Shown here piece by piece: positions 49,503 to 61,260 of a stretch of DNA of 64,000 nt. Position 1 is the first letter of the stretch; each line of letters starts with the position of its first letter. Source of the DNA: Panulirus ornatus. Lineage: Eukaryota > Arthropoda > Malacostraca > Decapoda > Palinuridae. The DNA is taken from the NCBI RefSeq assembly GCF_036320965.1, contig NC_092240.1:12359501-12423500 (forward strand). Direction: 5' to 3'. The notes beneath the pieces are model-generated. The model ran no database searches, was not told the origin of the DNA, and saw only the letters and a list, made by a program, of their open reading frames with translations. Made by a program: the position numbers and the translations under genes.

Positions 49503-50619
49503 ATTTTCTTTATTTTTTTGAAAGATTTTTTTTTTTAATTTTCAGCATAGATAGTTTTATGTATGCTGAATACATATCTTTTCTCAAAATCTAAAAGTTC
49601 GTATAATTAATCGAGTAATTAGCATTTGAATTTCTTCATAATTAGTCCAGTTGCTAATTAAGCGGTTAATGTTGTGAATTAGTCTTTTGACTCCAAATAC
49701 TTAAATACCATACAAGATAACATATATACACATTTTTTCATTAAAATCTGAGGAAGTTAAAAATCTGAGCAAAAAAAAAAAAGATCCAAGGCTATATACA
49801 GCCTTGGAATTTTCTTTATTTTTTGAGAGAATAGATTTTCTTGAGATTTTCAGCATAGATAGTTTTATGTATGCTGAATACAATTTTTTTCTCAAAATCT
49901 AAAAATTCGTATAATTACTCGAGTAATCGCCATTTAAATTTTATCATAATTAGTCCAGGTGCTAATTAAACGGTTAATATTATGAATTACAGTCTTTTGA
50001 CTCCAATAACTTAAATACCATATAAAATAACATCTAAACACAGATTTTAATTACAATCTGAGGAAGTTGAGAATCTGAACAAAAAAAAATACAAGGCTAT
50101 ATTTTTTCTTGATTTTTCAAAAAATAGATTTTGTTGAAATTTTTAGCATAGATACTTTTATGTAGGCTGAATATAAATCTGTGGTCAAAATCTAAAGGTA
50201 CGTATAATGTGTCGAGTAATTGGCATTTATATTCTATCATAATTACTACAGGTGCTAATGAAACGGTTAATATTATGAATTACAGTCTTTTGACTCCAAA
50301 TACTTAAATACCACATAACATCTATACACAGATTTTCATTAAAATCTGAGCAAGTTGAAAATCTGAGGAAAGAAAATCCTAGTATTTTTCTTGATTTTTT
50401 TGAAAAAATATATTTTCTTGAGATTTTTAGCATAGATACTTTTATGTATGCTGAATACGAATCAGTGGTCAAAATCTTATAAGTCGTATAATTAGTGGAG
50501 TAATTAGCATTTAAATTTCATAATTAATCCAGGTGCTAATTAACCGATTAATATAATGAATTACAGTCTTTTGACTCCAAATACTTAAATACCATATAGA
50601 ATATTATCTATACACTGAT

Positions 50620-52003
50620 TTTCATTAAAATTTGAAGTTGAGAATCTGAGCAAAATATTTTGTAAGGCTATAGCATAGGATTTTTCTTGATTTTTTTTTT
50701 CAAAAAATGGATTTTCTTGAAAATTTCAGTATAGATGCCTTTAGGTATGCTGAATACGAATCTGTGGTCAAAACCTAAAAATTCGTGTAATTAGTCGAGT
50801 AATTAGCAATGCTGACTGATTTTATTATGATCTAAGAGGTATTTAAAGGCATTAATAATGCGAAATTCTGTCATTTAACTCGAAATCCTTAATCAGCATG
50901 TAAAATAACATCTATTCCCAGATTTTCATTATTGATTTATTTCAAGAAATGGATTTCCTTGAGAATTTCAGGATAGATGCTTTTAGGTATGCTGAACACG
51001 AACCTGTGGTCAAAACCTAAAAATTCGTGTAATTAGTCGAGTAATTAGCATACTGATTTCATAATTAATCTAAGGGGTAATTAAAGGCATTAATAATGCG
51101 AAATTCTGTCATTTGACTCGAAATACTTAGTCAGCATGTAAAGCATCATCTATACCCAGGTTTTCATTAAAATCTGAAATTGAAAATCTGAGCAATATAT
51201 TTTTCTTGATTTTTTTTTTATAAAATGGATTTTCTTGAGAATTTCAGGATAGATGCTTTTCGGTATGTTGAATACGAATCTGTGGTCAAAACCCAAATAT
51301 TCGTGTAATTAGCCGAGTAATTAGCATACTAATTTTATTATGATTAATCTTAGGAGTAATTAAAGGCATTTATAATGCGAAATTCTGTTATTTGACTCGA
51401 AATCCTTAATCGGCATGTAAAATAACATCTATACTCAGATTTTCATTAAGATCTGGAGAAGTTGAAAATCTGAGCAAAATATTTTGCAAGGCTATATATA
51501 GCCTTGGATTTTTCTTGATTTTTTTTTCAAAAAATGGATTTTAAGATTTTAGGATAGATGCTTTTAAGTATGCTCAGTACGAATATGAGTTCAAAACCCA
51601 AAAATTCGTGTAATTAGTCGAGTAATTAGCATACTAATTTTATTATAATGAATCTAAGAAGTAATTAAAGGCATTAATAATGCGAAATTCTGTCATTTGA
51701 CTCGAAATACTTAATCAGCATGTAAAATAACGTCTATACCCAGATTTTCATTAAAATCTGAAGAAGTTGAAAATCTGAGCAAAATATTTTGTAAGGCCTT
51801 GGATTTTTCTTGATTTTTTTTTTTTTCAAAAAAAATGGATTTTCATGAGAATTTCAGGAGAGATGCTTTTAGGTATGCTGAATACGAATCTGTGGACGAA
51901 ACCCAAAAATTCGTGTAATTAGTCGAGTAATTACCATACTAATTTTATTATAATGAATCTAAGGAGTAATTAAAGGCATTAATAACGCCAAATGCTGTCA
52001 TTT
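50620..52003 (+). repeat. Right edge of the satellite: subtype A monomers again
   Basis: From about 50.62 kb the monomers switch back to the left-edge subtype, with GTAATTAAAGGCATTAATAA, TGCGAAATTCTGTCATTTGA and AATCAGCATGTAAAATAACA, in the same orientation as at the left edge. The last unit breaks off within CTGTCATTTGA at about 52003. Confidence 0.85.
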
Positions 52004-52278
52004 GATAGCATTCGTTTTACTTCTGCAATCGACTTAATTAAAACATTCTTTTCCTCTCTCTGGTACAGGCCAAACTATTGGAAAATTATAGCGTAGTTTG
52101 GACCCTGGGGAGAGGATTTTCTAGTTTCCTTCTATCTCTTCTTCCTTCCTCTCAAACACACGTGCCTTCGTTCATGCTTCATTCGTCGTACACCCGTAAT
52201 TAACGTAATCCTCACTCACTTTGTCTATGCTGCCTTTTGTTTTTTTAAAGATCTATATTCTTTAAGCTCCTCCTCCAG

Positions 52279-52357
<79 letters not shown>
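52279..52357. repeat. (AT)n microsatellite
   Basis: First simple repeat after the satellite array. Confidence 0.98.
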
Positions 52358-52361
<4 letters not shown>

Positions 52362-52773
52362 TTACAACGTAGCATAAGGTTGTCAGAAGGTGTACTGTCA
52401 GTGGTTCCAGTATTGTTCTAAGGTTGATCCTTCTGAATGACATAAAAATAACTTTAACAGCTTGATCAACTTCAGTGATTAGACCATTTTTTTCTTGATA
52501 TTATGTGATGAGTAAAGACCTCGAAATGATCATGCGTTATCCGAACGACGGAAATGCTGGATGATTGTAGTCGGAGGGATGAGGATGATATGGACAGACA
52601 CACACATTACAAAAAGGACAGAAAGTAAAGATGCGATGGAGCTGTTGATGTCACCATAAGAATACCCTAACGTGTACAAATGTCTTCTGTCTTATCATTT
52701 ATCATTAATGTTCCTTTTTTCATAGCTTTCTGGTCTTTGATTTATTTACTCTCTCTCATAAAACAGAAGACAT

Positions 52774-52794
52774 GAGGAGGAGGAGGAGGAGGAG
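52774..52794. repeat. (GAG)n microsatellite
   Basis: About seven GAG units. Confidence 0.9.
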
Positions 52795-53040
52795 AATGTC
52801 ACAGCTTTGATATGCAAGGAGGAGCAATTATAGCGGTCCATCTCCGTGTGGTTGGCTGCAACACAAAAGTTAGAGGGAAAATCAGCCATTCGCATTCGCG
52901 TTCTGGTCGACTCCAGAATACAAGGTTCCTCTCATCTTTCAAGCTGGAAAGACGAGCATTATAGATCTCTGCACTGATGAACATCTTACAAACAATAAAA
53001 ACAAACCACCGATCTAGAAGAGATCTTATAGCAATAGTAC

Positions 53041-53130
53041 ATAGGATATCACGCCGATAGCTCACGATAGCAGTGGTTGAAAGGATCATATCACGGAAAC
53101 AGCTTACGATAGCAGTGGTTGAAATGATAC
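53041..53130. repeat. Tandem duplication of about 50 bp
   Basis: ATATCACGCCGATAGCTCAC and ATATCACGGAAACAGCTTAC each precede GATAGCAGTGGTTGAAA. Confidence 0.8.
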
Positions 53131-53173
53131 CTGTAGAACAGATAGAGAGAAGCAAAACTATCGTCGGCTGGGA

Positions 53174-53176
<3 letters not shown>

Positions 53177-53218
<42 letters not shown>
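53177..53218. repeat. (GA)n microsatellite
   Basis: About 21 GA units. Confidence 0.97.
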
Positions 53219-53224
<6 letters not shown>

Positions 53225-53599
53225 AGCGCGCTTTGAACACTACTCCTTACTCTGGTTGTGATTATGCACCTGTCAATTCCTGATCGTAATTATTTTCCAT
53301 TTCTTTCAGCAAATTCACTCTCTATCATTCTTTCATCAAACGCATCCAGCCGTTCCAGCGAAGCGCAACCAGGGTTTGAAAAGACCATGTTCCCACTAAT
53401 CTAACATTTTGAACTCGAACATGAAAGGAAAATGCAAGTGGAAATTACTTTAGGCGAGTTTATTACGTCTATCAAATATGCCCGTTCTGTCCACTGGGTT
53501 ATCAGCGATTGTATCCCAACGCCGAAATTAGTGGGCTACTGGCGATGGTATTTTACGTCCATTCAGGGAATTAGAACCTTTTAACAACGCCAGCGTTAC

Positions 53600-53620
53600 A
53601 CACACACACACACACACACA
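53600..53620. repeat. (CA)n microsatellite
   Basis: About ten CA units. Confidence 0.95.
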
Positions 53621-53799
53621 GGATTTCATGGTGGTTCGTTTCACTGTGACAGACGCTTAACTTCATTAGCTCCTATTTTTACTCCATTTCGCCCAGGTTA
53701 GTTGGTTAAGTGAATCTAGTCATGATGATATGCGTTTGGGAATCAAATTAAAGTGACATGGTTATTGTGGCACCTTCATTGATTGCGAGTTTGTGCTGG

Positions 53800-53801
<2 letters not shown>

Positions 53802-53876
<75 letters not shown>
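53802..53876. repeat. (AT)n at the 3' end of RTE copy E
   Basis: Continuous with the AAAGTATAATA end of the minus-strand element. Confidence 0.97.
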
Positions 53877-53879
<3 letters not shown>

Positions 53880-54727
53880 CTTTATTGCTGTCTTCTGCGT
53901 TAGCGAGATAGCGCATGGAAACAGACGAAAGAATGGCCCAAACTAACCACATACACATGTATATACATAAACGCCCACAGACGCACATACACATACCTAT
54001 ACATTTCAACGTATACATACATATACATACACAGATATATACATATGTACACATGTACTTATTCACACATGCTGCCTTCATCCATTCTCGCTGCCACCCC
54101 GCCACACATGAAAAGACAAAGGAAAAGATAATAAAGGCCATATTCGTTCACACTCCGTCTCTAGTAGTCATGTGTAATGCACCGAAACCACAGCTCCCTT
54201 TCCACATCCAGGCCCCACAAAACTTTCCATGGCTTACCCCAGGCTCTTCACATGATCTGGTTCAATCCAATGACAGCACGTCGACTCCGGTATGCCACAT
54301 CGTTCCAATTCACCCTATTCCTTGCACGCCTTTCACCCACCTGCATGTTCAGGCCCCGATCACTCAAAATCTTTTTCACTTCGTCCTTCCACCTCCAATT
54401 TGGTCTCCCACTTCTCGTTCCCACCACCTCTGACACATATATCCTCTTTGTCAATCTTTCCTCACTCATTCTCTCCATGTGACCAAACCATTTCAATACA
54501 CCATTTTCTGCTCTCAACCACACTTTTTATTACCACACATCTTTCTTACCCTATTATTACTTACTCGATCAAACCACCTCACACCACATACTGTCCTCAA
54601 ACATCTCATTTCCAACACATCTACCCTCCTCCCCACAACCCTGTCTATAGCCCACGCCTCGCAACCATATAACATTGTTGGAACCACTGTTCCTTCAAAC
54701 ATACCCATTTTTGCTCTCGCCTTCCAC

Positions 54728-54731
<4 letters not shown>
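53877..54731 (-). mobile_element. RTE-clade retrotransposon 3' fragment (copy E, long-tail subfamily)
   Basis: The minus strand encodes the C-terminal RT region (KMGMFEGTVVPTMLYGCEAW onward) in two frames joined by a frameshift near 54520, then VLKWFGHMERMSEERLTK to the end. About 15 nt in the WKSRTLSRKAK segment are deleted relative to copy D. The 3' tail is the long version, including the ACCGAAACCACAGCTCCC block on the plus strand and a (TATG)-like stretch. The element abuts (AT)n arrays at both ends: the 5' truncation point at about 54731 and the tail at 53877. Confidence 0.85.

Positions 54732-54818
<87 letters not shown>
54731..54818. repeat. (AT)n at the 5' truncation point of RTE copy E
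   Basis: The LINE coding sequence stops exactly at this array. Confidence 0.97.
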
Positions 54819-55698
54819 TATATTGTTTTCTTTATTTAATACCAGAAGATGTCAGTTGTGATACAAAGACGGGAAGAAAGAAAGTAAATGGAAATTGCTT
54901 CTTGGGAGAGTAAGTGATGAAAAATAGGTCAAAATCGGACTTGTAAATGTAGATTGTAGAGACATAAGACGAGGCAAAACAGAGGTTGAAGAATGGTATT
55001 GGATGCCACGTTGAACAATAGGGAATCCTATGGTAAGGTTGGGGATCATATTTCCAGGGATATTTCTTTATCTTTTCAAGGGTTTTCATTCCTGGGAACG
55101 TAGAGTACTAACCCTACTCCTGCTCACAGCTACTTCTGTTGCTGCTACTGCTTTTCTTCCTCCTCCTGCCCCCTCCTTCTTCCCGTTCCTGCTCCCCCTC
55201 CTCCTCCTAGCTATTAGCTAAGGAAACCTTACCGCAACGAAGTGGCTGTGACAGTCGTCAGAAACATCGATATCTTGGAAAGATAGTATATGAAATAGAA
55301 TATCTCGGTTCGTCATTTGATTTGATTATATTAATCAGGCATCATGAATACACTTGATTTTCAATTTCATTTTTTTCTTTCCCTTCGTGATGAAGGTACC
55401 TTCCTTAAGCCTCGTCATTCCTCACAGTGGCTGCGACAGGAACATGTCAAAGACAGATTTCAACTTGGGTGACAAATAGTATCACATCTCTTTACACAGG
55501 AACATACCGATGATCAGCATCCTACTGCATCAAAAGGGTTTGTGTCCCCCTTAATCCTTTAGCGAGGAAAACGATTATGGAATGGAAGTAAAGAAGGAAA
55601 GAATTATATTACAAATTATCTCCTACTTACCGGTATTATTCCCTCATTCCTTATGACGCCATAGGTTCCTGACATTATCATCAGAAAATTTGTCACTT

Positions 55699-55699
<1 letters not shown>
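54819..55699. other. Unassigned sequence
   Basis: A pyrimidine-rich stretch at 55120-55215 (CTCCTCCT-type). No gene seen. Confidence 0.55.

Positions 55700-55755
<56 letters not shown>
55700..55755. repeat. (CA)n microsatellite
   Basis: About 28 CA units, beside the 86-bp duplication. Confidence 0.98.
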
Positions 55756-55758
<3 letters not shown>

Positions 55759-55918
55759 CCTCCCTGCACCTACAGCCAGTCATTTCAGAGAACTCGTTAC
55801 GGAGATGACAAAGTTGAAGAGAAAAATGTGAAGATACCCACGTCCCTGCACCTACAGCCACTCACTTCAGAGAACTCGTTATAGAGATGACGAACTTGAA
55901 GAGAAAAATGAAGATGCG
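55755..55918. repeat. 86-bp tandem duplication
   Basis: CTGCACCTACAGCCAGTCAT and CTGCACCTACAGCCACTCAC each start a unit that continues through TTCAGAGAACTCGTTA and TTGAAGAGAAAAATG. It directly follows the (CA)n array at 55700-55755. Confidence 0.85.
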
Positions 55919-56407
55919 CGAGTTGAAATGAAGTGCAGGTAAATAATTGGACCAAGAAATTAGATAGAATTCGGCTAAAAGATAAAATGTACAAAACAGG
56001 AGGCCCAAGTAAAAATGAGAGGAAGATTTTTCAAACAATTTGAACATAACTCGAAGTGGCTGAGGAACATTGCGTCAACAGGAGGTCCCACGAACGCCAG
56101 AGAACGAGACAAACAGCCCAAAAGACAATACATTTAAGAAAAAAAAATATAATTATGAAAGAAAAATTATATTTCGTTTTCAAGGCAGAAGAGGAGATGA
56201 AAGGATTGACGTTATGTTAATGACTGTTCAGTTCAAAATGATTATTTCTCAGCAACAACGAACCTCAGAACATTACATGACCTTGGCTCTGTTAGTGGTC
56301 AAGACTACCATTGTAGAGGTATATATATACACCCCTCGCTGGAGCACTGTACACACGTGCTCTCATTTCCGCTTGCATATATATCATGAGAGTCAACATA
56401 ACAGATG

Positions 56408-56410
<3 letters not shown>

Positions 56411-56487
<77 letters not shown>
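56411..56487. repeat. (AT)n microsatellite
   Basis: Abuts the unclassified dispersed repeat at 56487. Confidence 0.98.
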
Positions 56488-56489
<2 letters not shown>

Positions 56490-56560
56490 GCACAAGCCAC
56501 CACTGGGCGGGGCCGGCAAATGAATTAAGAAACAGGTGAAGGGCTTAAGGCACAGGTCAC
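56487..56560 (+). repeat. Unclassified dispersed repeat, single copy next to (AT)n
   Basis: GCCACCACTGGGCGGGGCCG, GCAAATGAATTAAGAAACAG, GTGAAGGGCTTAAGGCACAG and GTCACC follow directly after the (AT)n array at 56411-56487. It shares its whole length with the 58.1-kb arms. Confidence 0.8.
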
Positions 56561-57310
56561 CCTCGACGACTTCACCTCTCTCAAGTTGCAAGTTCAGATT
56601 AACCCATGAGCTGGAAACATTTAATTTTCTTTCACTTGCAAAGTTAACTAAGTTGTGTAGACGAGCAGTTTGATTAGATTCATATATCTATATTTAATAA
56701 TCGACGATTCACCAGTGTTTCTATCTATCACTGAGTTATCGTATTTGATAACCTTAACACTGCTCCAGTCACATAGATGACCAGAATATAGCACTGGGTT
56801 CTTGAACCTAACAAACACTCAATTCATGCTGCTCAAATCCGATGCTAAGAGCCATAATACTTTGACCAGTGTAAAACTGATCACACTCTTTATAGGGGAT
56901 TTTGTACACACAACCCATCTGAGAAGTTACAAAGATTCTGAGAAGCCATTTTCCCTTACCGATTTTTTTTTTTTTTTCTTAGCATTAAGCAGGTTCTCAA
57001 AATACGGTAATACCTAAAAAAAAAAAAAAAAAAAGAAAATAGTTCTTTTGGATAAACATGGTAAATAGACATTCCAGCAATACGACAAGCTGAATCAAGG
57101 AAACATTTTTTTTTGGGGGGAACTGTGATTTATATAACCAGTGTCATGGATATTGCCGACTTCATAAAAATCGACGAATTCTGGACTACATATGCCAAAT
57201 ACTCTACGCATCATTGATGAGAACACCAAGTTTCAGTTTACTGTGATGAATGCTACAGTATTGAATGCCTCTCTTCATATATTCACAACTACTCTACTGT
57301 TGAGGTCACT

Positions 57311-57390
57311 GTGGGTGACCTGCGCCCAAATCCATTAACCTGTTTCTATATTCATTTGCCGGACCCCGCCCAGTGGCGGCTGTTGTATTA
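57311..57390 (-). repeat. Unclassified dispersed repeat, single copy
   Basis: The reverse complement reads GCCGCCACTGGGCGGGGTCC, GGCAAATGAATATAGAAACA, GG, then GGGCGCAGGTCACC: the same unit as at 56487 with scattered substitutions. Confidence 0.75.
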
Positions 57391-57521
57391 TATTGTGGTT
57401 CTCTCCATCCGTACTCAGTCCTGGCGATGTGAATATATATATGACCCTGCTTGACACTTTCTATTTTCCAGTTCCTTGTGGTTTTACCTACATGTTACGT
57501 ACATTTGCTAATTGTGAACTT

Positions 57522-57524
57522 GTA

Positions 57525-57606
<82 letters not shown>
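57522..57606. repeat. (TG)n(TA)n microsatellite
   Basis: Short TG, then about 36 TA units. Confidence 0.98.
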
Positions 57607-57610
<4 letters not shown>

Positions 57611-57757
57611 AAGTCCACAGGAAAATGAAACACGATAAGTTCCCAAGTGCACTTTCGTGTAAGGATCGCAGTGGAGATACGAGAATGAGATATAGAACAA
57701 CCAGTTGATATACAAGGAAGAAGCGTATCTAAGACGCCATTTGTAAACAAGCGTCAC

Positions 57758-57760
<3 letters not shown>

Positions 57761-57791
<31 letters not shown>
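57761..57791. repeat. Poly-A run (31 A)
   Basis: Could be the tail of a retroposed sequence, but I recognise nothing upstream. Confidence 0.9.
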
Positions 57792-57793
<2 letters not shown>

Positions 57794-57968
57794 CTACTGT
57801 AGACAAGATGGAGTAGGGAGCATTACAGTGCTCCTGGAAGACAAAATGTGCTGACTTTAGGTCCAGATGGTATATATGGGTCCGTTAGGAACACCTGCTC
57901 TCACTAGCTATATGGAAAAATCACCCGAATGATCACATTTACTTAAATGACATAGAAAATGTATTTAG

Positions 57969-58086
<118 letters not shown>

Positions 58087-58120
58087 CGTCTTCAGGACTG
58101 ATTACAACGATTCAGAACCA

Positions 58121-58251
58121 GAATATAGCAACCACCACTGGGCGGGGCCGACACAATGAATTACGAAACAGGTGAAGGGATTAGGGCACAGGTCACCTGT
58201 TTCTTAATTCATTTGCCGGCCCCGCCCAGTGGTGGCTGGTATATCATATTC
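58121..58251. repeat. Large inverted repeat of an unclassified 70-bp dispersed repeat
   Basis: The arms 58121-58175 and 58193-58251 are near-perfect reverse complements (CCACCACTGGGCGGGGCCG against CGGCCCCGCCCAGTGGTGG, AAACAGGTGA against TCACCTGTTT), separated by 17 nt. Each arm is also found alone at 56487-56560 and 57311-57390, so this is two copies of a short repeat inserted or duplicated head to head. Confidence 0.85.
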
Positions 58252-58390
58252 TGACGATGTAGTAATACGAAACCACTTGACAAAACGCTTTCTCCGCTTC
58301 CTTGGTGATTTACTTGCGTCTTAGGTACTCTCGCTACGTTTGTACGTTTCACACACAAACACTTTAATGTAAACACTTTCATACATTTTT

Positions 58391-58670
58391 GACGTTTCCC
58401 GCTTTAGCGAGGTAGCGCCATGAACAGATGAAGAAAGGCCGTATTGGTTTACATCCATTTTTCTAGCTGTTATGTGCAATGCACCGAAATCATAGCTCCT
58501 TACCCACAGACAGGCCCCCCACAGACGTTTTTATGGTTTTCATAAGCCGATTCACATGACCAGGTTCCGTCCAGTGACAGCGCGTCGCCCCCTGTATACC
58601 ACATCATTCCAATTCACTCTACCCCGAGAGCACCTTCAACCCCACTCCCTTCCATGTTCCTATGCATATT
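58391..58670 (-). mobile_element. RTE 3' fragment (copy I, long tail)
   Basis: In minus orientation the segment contains the terminal hairpin module (CGCTTTAGCGAGGTAGCG on plus), the CACCGAAATCATAGCTCC block, GTCCAGTGACAGCGCGTCG and CCACATCATTCCAATTCACTC, which correspond to the LINE tail and its last codons. It is moderately diverged. Confidence 0.75.
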
Positions 58671-59004
58671 TCGGAGAATTTACAGAGAAAAAAAATCATT
58701 CTGGATCAGTTTCTTATATTTTCTAAGCCTAATTGCTAATCTATAAGCATTTTTTTTAAGTATAACAAGACTTCTCATGAAATAGAGTTTAATGTACAAC
58801 AATATAGTCCAGTATAGGACATATTGCTATGATATTTCTACGCAGAAGAATGTATATTCAACCTCTCTCTTCCAGAGTTTGGGTACGTACGTGTGTGTCA
58901 GGACGCACTCGTATATACTTCAAGAAGGAACATTAAACCTATATAAATGCGTCTGCTGGAACTCCGATGGATGAGGTCAGTGCATATGCGGAGGTCGAAC
59001 ATAG

Positions 59005-59007
<3 letters not shown>
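58671..59007. other. Unassigned sequence
   Basis: No repeat or gene recognised. Confidence 0.6.

Positions 59008-59080
<73 letters not shown>
59008..59080. repeat. (CT)n microsatellite
   Basis: About 36 CT units. Confidence 0.98.
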
Positions 59081-59083
<3 letters not shown>

Positions 59084-59821
59084 CATACACCGCCATTACT
59101 ACGTTTGCTCACCACATCCACGATCACACATCATTTTCATTATTATTATCATTACTTCTCGAGATAAGATGGCTGGATGCAGATCGAACAAAGCTCCTGT
59201 GGACGTCAGAAGCGGCAGTGGCTGTGACAACGACCCTCCAATCCCCTCCCTTCGGAGACCATATCGGAAGGACACAGAGCCAATATACCATAGCAGCAAT
59301 AATGGACAGCCCAGCGGAACACCAGCTGCCAGACAATGGAACAGGAAATACGAGAACACAAGCCAGGCTATGGCAACATAAACCTCTAGTAACAATAGAG
59401 ACGAGAGAAGACGCGATCTCACTTTTTTTTTTTTCCTTTTTCCACCGTGACACAAGAGAAAGATTGTTATCACTTTACCGTTCTGCCATATAACCAGACG
59501 CCGTGGTTAACACTAAGGGGGGGATGTGGAGGGGGGGCGGAAGGAAGGGTGGTCAAAAGGAGGGAGTAATGGTACATAAAAAAGTTCTTTGTCTCGTGGG
59601 ACTTTGGCCTCACAGGGAAGAGAGTTGCTGGTAAGTGATCTATAGAAGACGATCACTTGAGGATATGGCGACTTAGGAAGACTATATCATCATAGTACAT
59701 GGAAGTATTGTGTGTCATCCATAACATTCGTATGTTTTAATCGTGTAGGTCTATGGCATCCTTCGGGAATCGAATCTTTCCAACTTGATCTCAGATACTG
59801 GAACACGAAAACACTTTAAAG

Positions 59822-59824
<3 letters not shown>
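59081..59824. other. Unassigned sequence
   Basis: Overlapping frames of 90-144 codons on both strands arise mainly from the adjacent (CT)n; none has a domain. Confidence 0.5.

Positions 59825-59901
<77 letters not shown>
59825..59901. repeat. (GA)n microsatellite
   Basis: About 38 GA units. Confidence 0.98.
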
Positions 59902-59904
<3 letters not shown>

Positions 59905-60290
59905 GTACCATCAGTGATAAGGGAGGAGTATCCATATATAACCGAAGTTATCTTTCTGTACATCTATAGATCCGGGTTATCTTTTAACACCTCTGGGTCA
60001 CCCAGTCTCCTCTCACCAGCCCCATGCGTCCGTCCCGTTCATCTTTCCCCTAACCACCCCATTACTCTATCACCCGTAGTTCCATCCATCCTATCCCTCC
60101 CTCTTGCCACCGTCATCCATCCTCTACCCTAACAGCGTCCCCCCCCCCCCCTCTCCTGAACTACGCCTCATGGAAGCTGAGAGAGAGAGGAGGACGAGAG
60201 GATGAAATGGATTGAGGTAAGGAAAGAATCACGGAGGAGGAAGGCAAGGGAGGAGAGTGCAGAGACAGAGAGGAAACGGATTGTCTTAGA

Positions 60291-60321
<31 letters not shown>

Positions 60322-60332
60322 GACAGACAGAC
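60291..60332. repeat. (GA)n and (CAGA)n microsatellite
   Basis: GA units, then ACAGACAG units. Confidence 0.93.
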
Positions 60333-60939
60333 AGAAAGATGGTGGAACTGAAGAGAATAAAAAGATGGAAGTGAGCGAAGACGGAAAGATGGGATGAAGG
60401 TATAATATATAATTCACGAGCCTGTAAGGTCAGAGAGGCTCGGGAATGAAGGAAATGGCTTTGGAGTGTAAGTACTATGAAAAAAAAAAAGAGGAAAGAA
60501 ACCCAGGATGAAAAAGAATACCCACATTAATACCCACATTCCGAACTGGGACGACCCATACGTAAAACAAATGAGTTTGGTTAACCCATCTCCGTACATT
60601 AACTCGCTTGGCTATCGTCCAGCAGACGACAACCAGTGTGTAAACGCCTCTCTCACTGAAGGTTAAATCTAGCGACACAAATGACGAGAGATGATGGTAT
60701 TAGACTACATATCCCCCCCCCCCTCGTTGTTGATAACCTCTCAAATCTCCATTCGCTTCGTTGTATCACAAGAGCGAGCGACCTCATGTCATGTATATAT
60801 ATCAACCGCTTCGATGACGAAGTTTTGACCTCATTTATCACAGGCTTGGTTAAGACATCCTTGAAATAGACTTTTAAGATGTCTGCCCCATGCACTGTAG
60901 GGAAATGCTCGATCGCAGTTTCCTCTCATGGGAGTTTTC

Positions 60940-61260
60940 GATGCATTCCAGTTTACCAAGAATTGTTTCCTTTGCTATACTTTACAGTTTACCTGGTTTA
61001 TTATGGGTTTTCTAGTGTATATCGGTTTTCCTGGTTTAGGCTTTCCATTGCACCTCAAATTTCCTGGTTTAGATTTTCCAGTGCACATTAGTTTTCCTGG
61101 TTTAGGTTATCCAGTACAGTTTAATTTCCCTGGTTTAAATTTTCCTGTGCACTTCAGTTTTCCTGGTTTAGGTTTCTTTTTCCAGGCCACTTTAATTTTC
61201 CTGGTTTAGGTTTTCCAATGCACTTCATTCCGCTGGTTCAGGTCTCCTATTGCTCTTCAA
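60940..61260. repeat. 33-bp minisatellite, about nine copies
   Basis: The unit is TTTTCCTGGTTTAGGTTTTC, CAGTGCACTTCAG. On the plus strand it reads an 11-residue period FPGLGFPVHFS for five or six units (open frame 60928-61209), which is a by-product of a period divisible by three. Confidence 0.9.

Larger units (their letters stand above)
30905..52003 (+). repeat. 21-kb AT-rich satellite array, monomer about 300 bp, roughly 70 monomers
   Basis: All monomers run head to tail in one orientation. Recurrent landmarks are CAGATTTTCATTAAAATCTG, GAGGAAGTTAAAAATCTGAG, the palindrome CAAGGCTATAGCCTTG, GGATTTTTCTTGATTTTTT, AGATTTTCTTGAAATTTTCA, TATGCTGAATACGAATCTG, AAAATTCGTATAATTAGTC, CCAGGTGCTAATTAAACGG and AACAGTCTTTTGACTCCAAA. 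Full units measure about 298 bp (34449 to 34747); shortened ones of about 250 bp lack part of the middle. Edges carry a different subtype from the core. Such arrays are typical of centromeric or pericentromeric heterochromatin, but nothing in the sequence proves that role. Confidence 0.95.
52004..53599. other. Unassigned sequence right of the satellite
   Basis: Apart from listed SSRs and the 50-bp duplication nothing is recognised; the 118-codon minus frame at 52799 overlaps that duplication. Confidence 0.5.

Noticed and set aside
59081..59493. Overlapping frames of 90-144 codons on both strands
   Set aside because: They compete with each other, start in or near (CT)n, and show no recognisable protein family.
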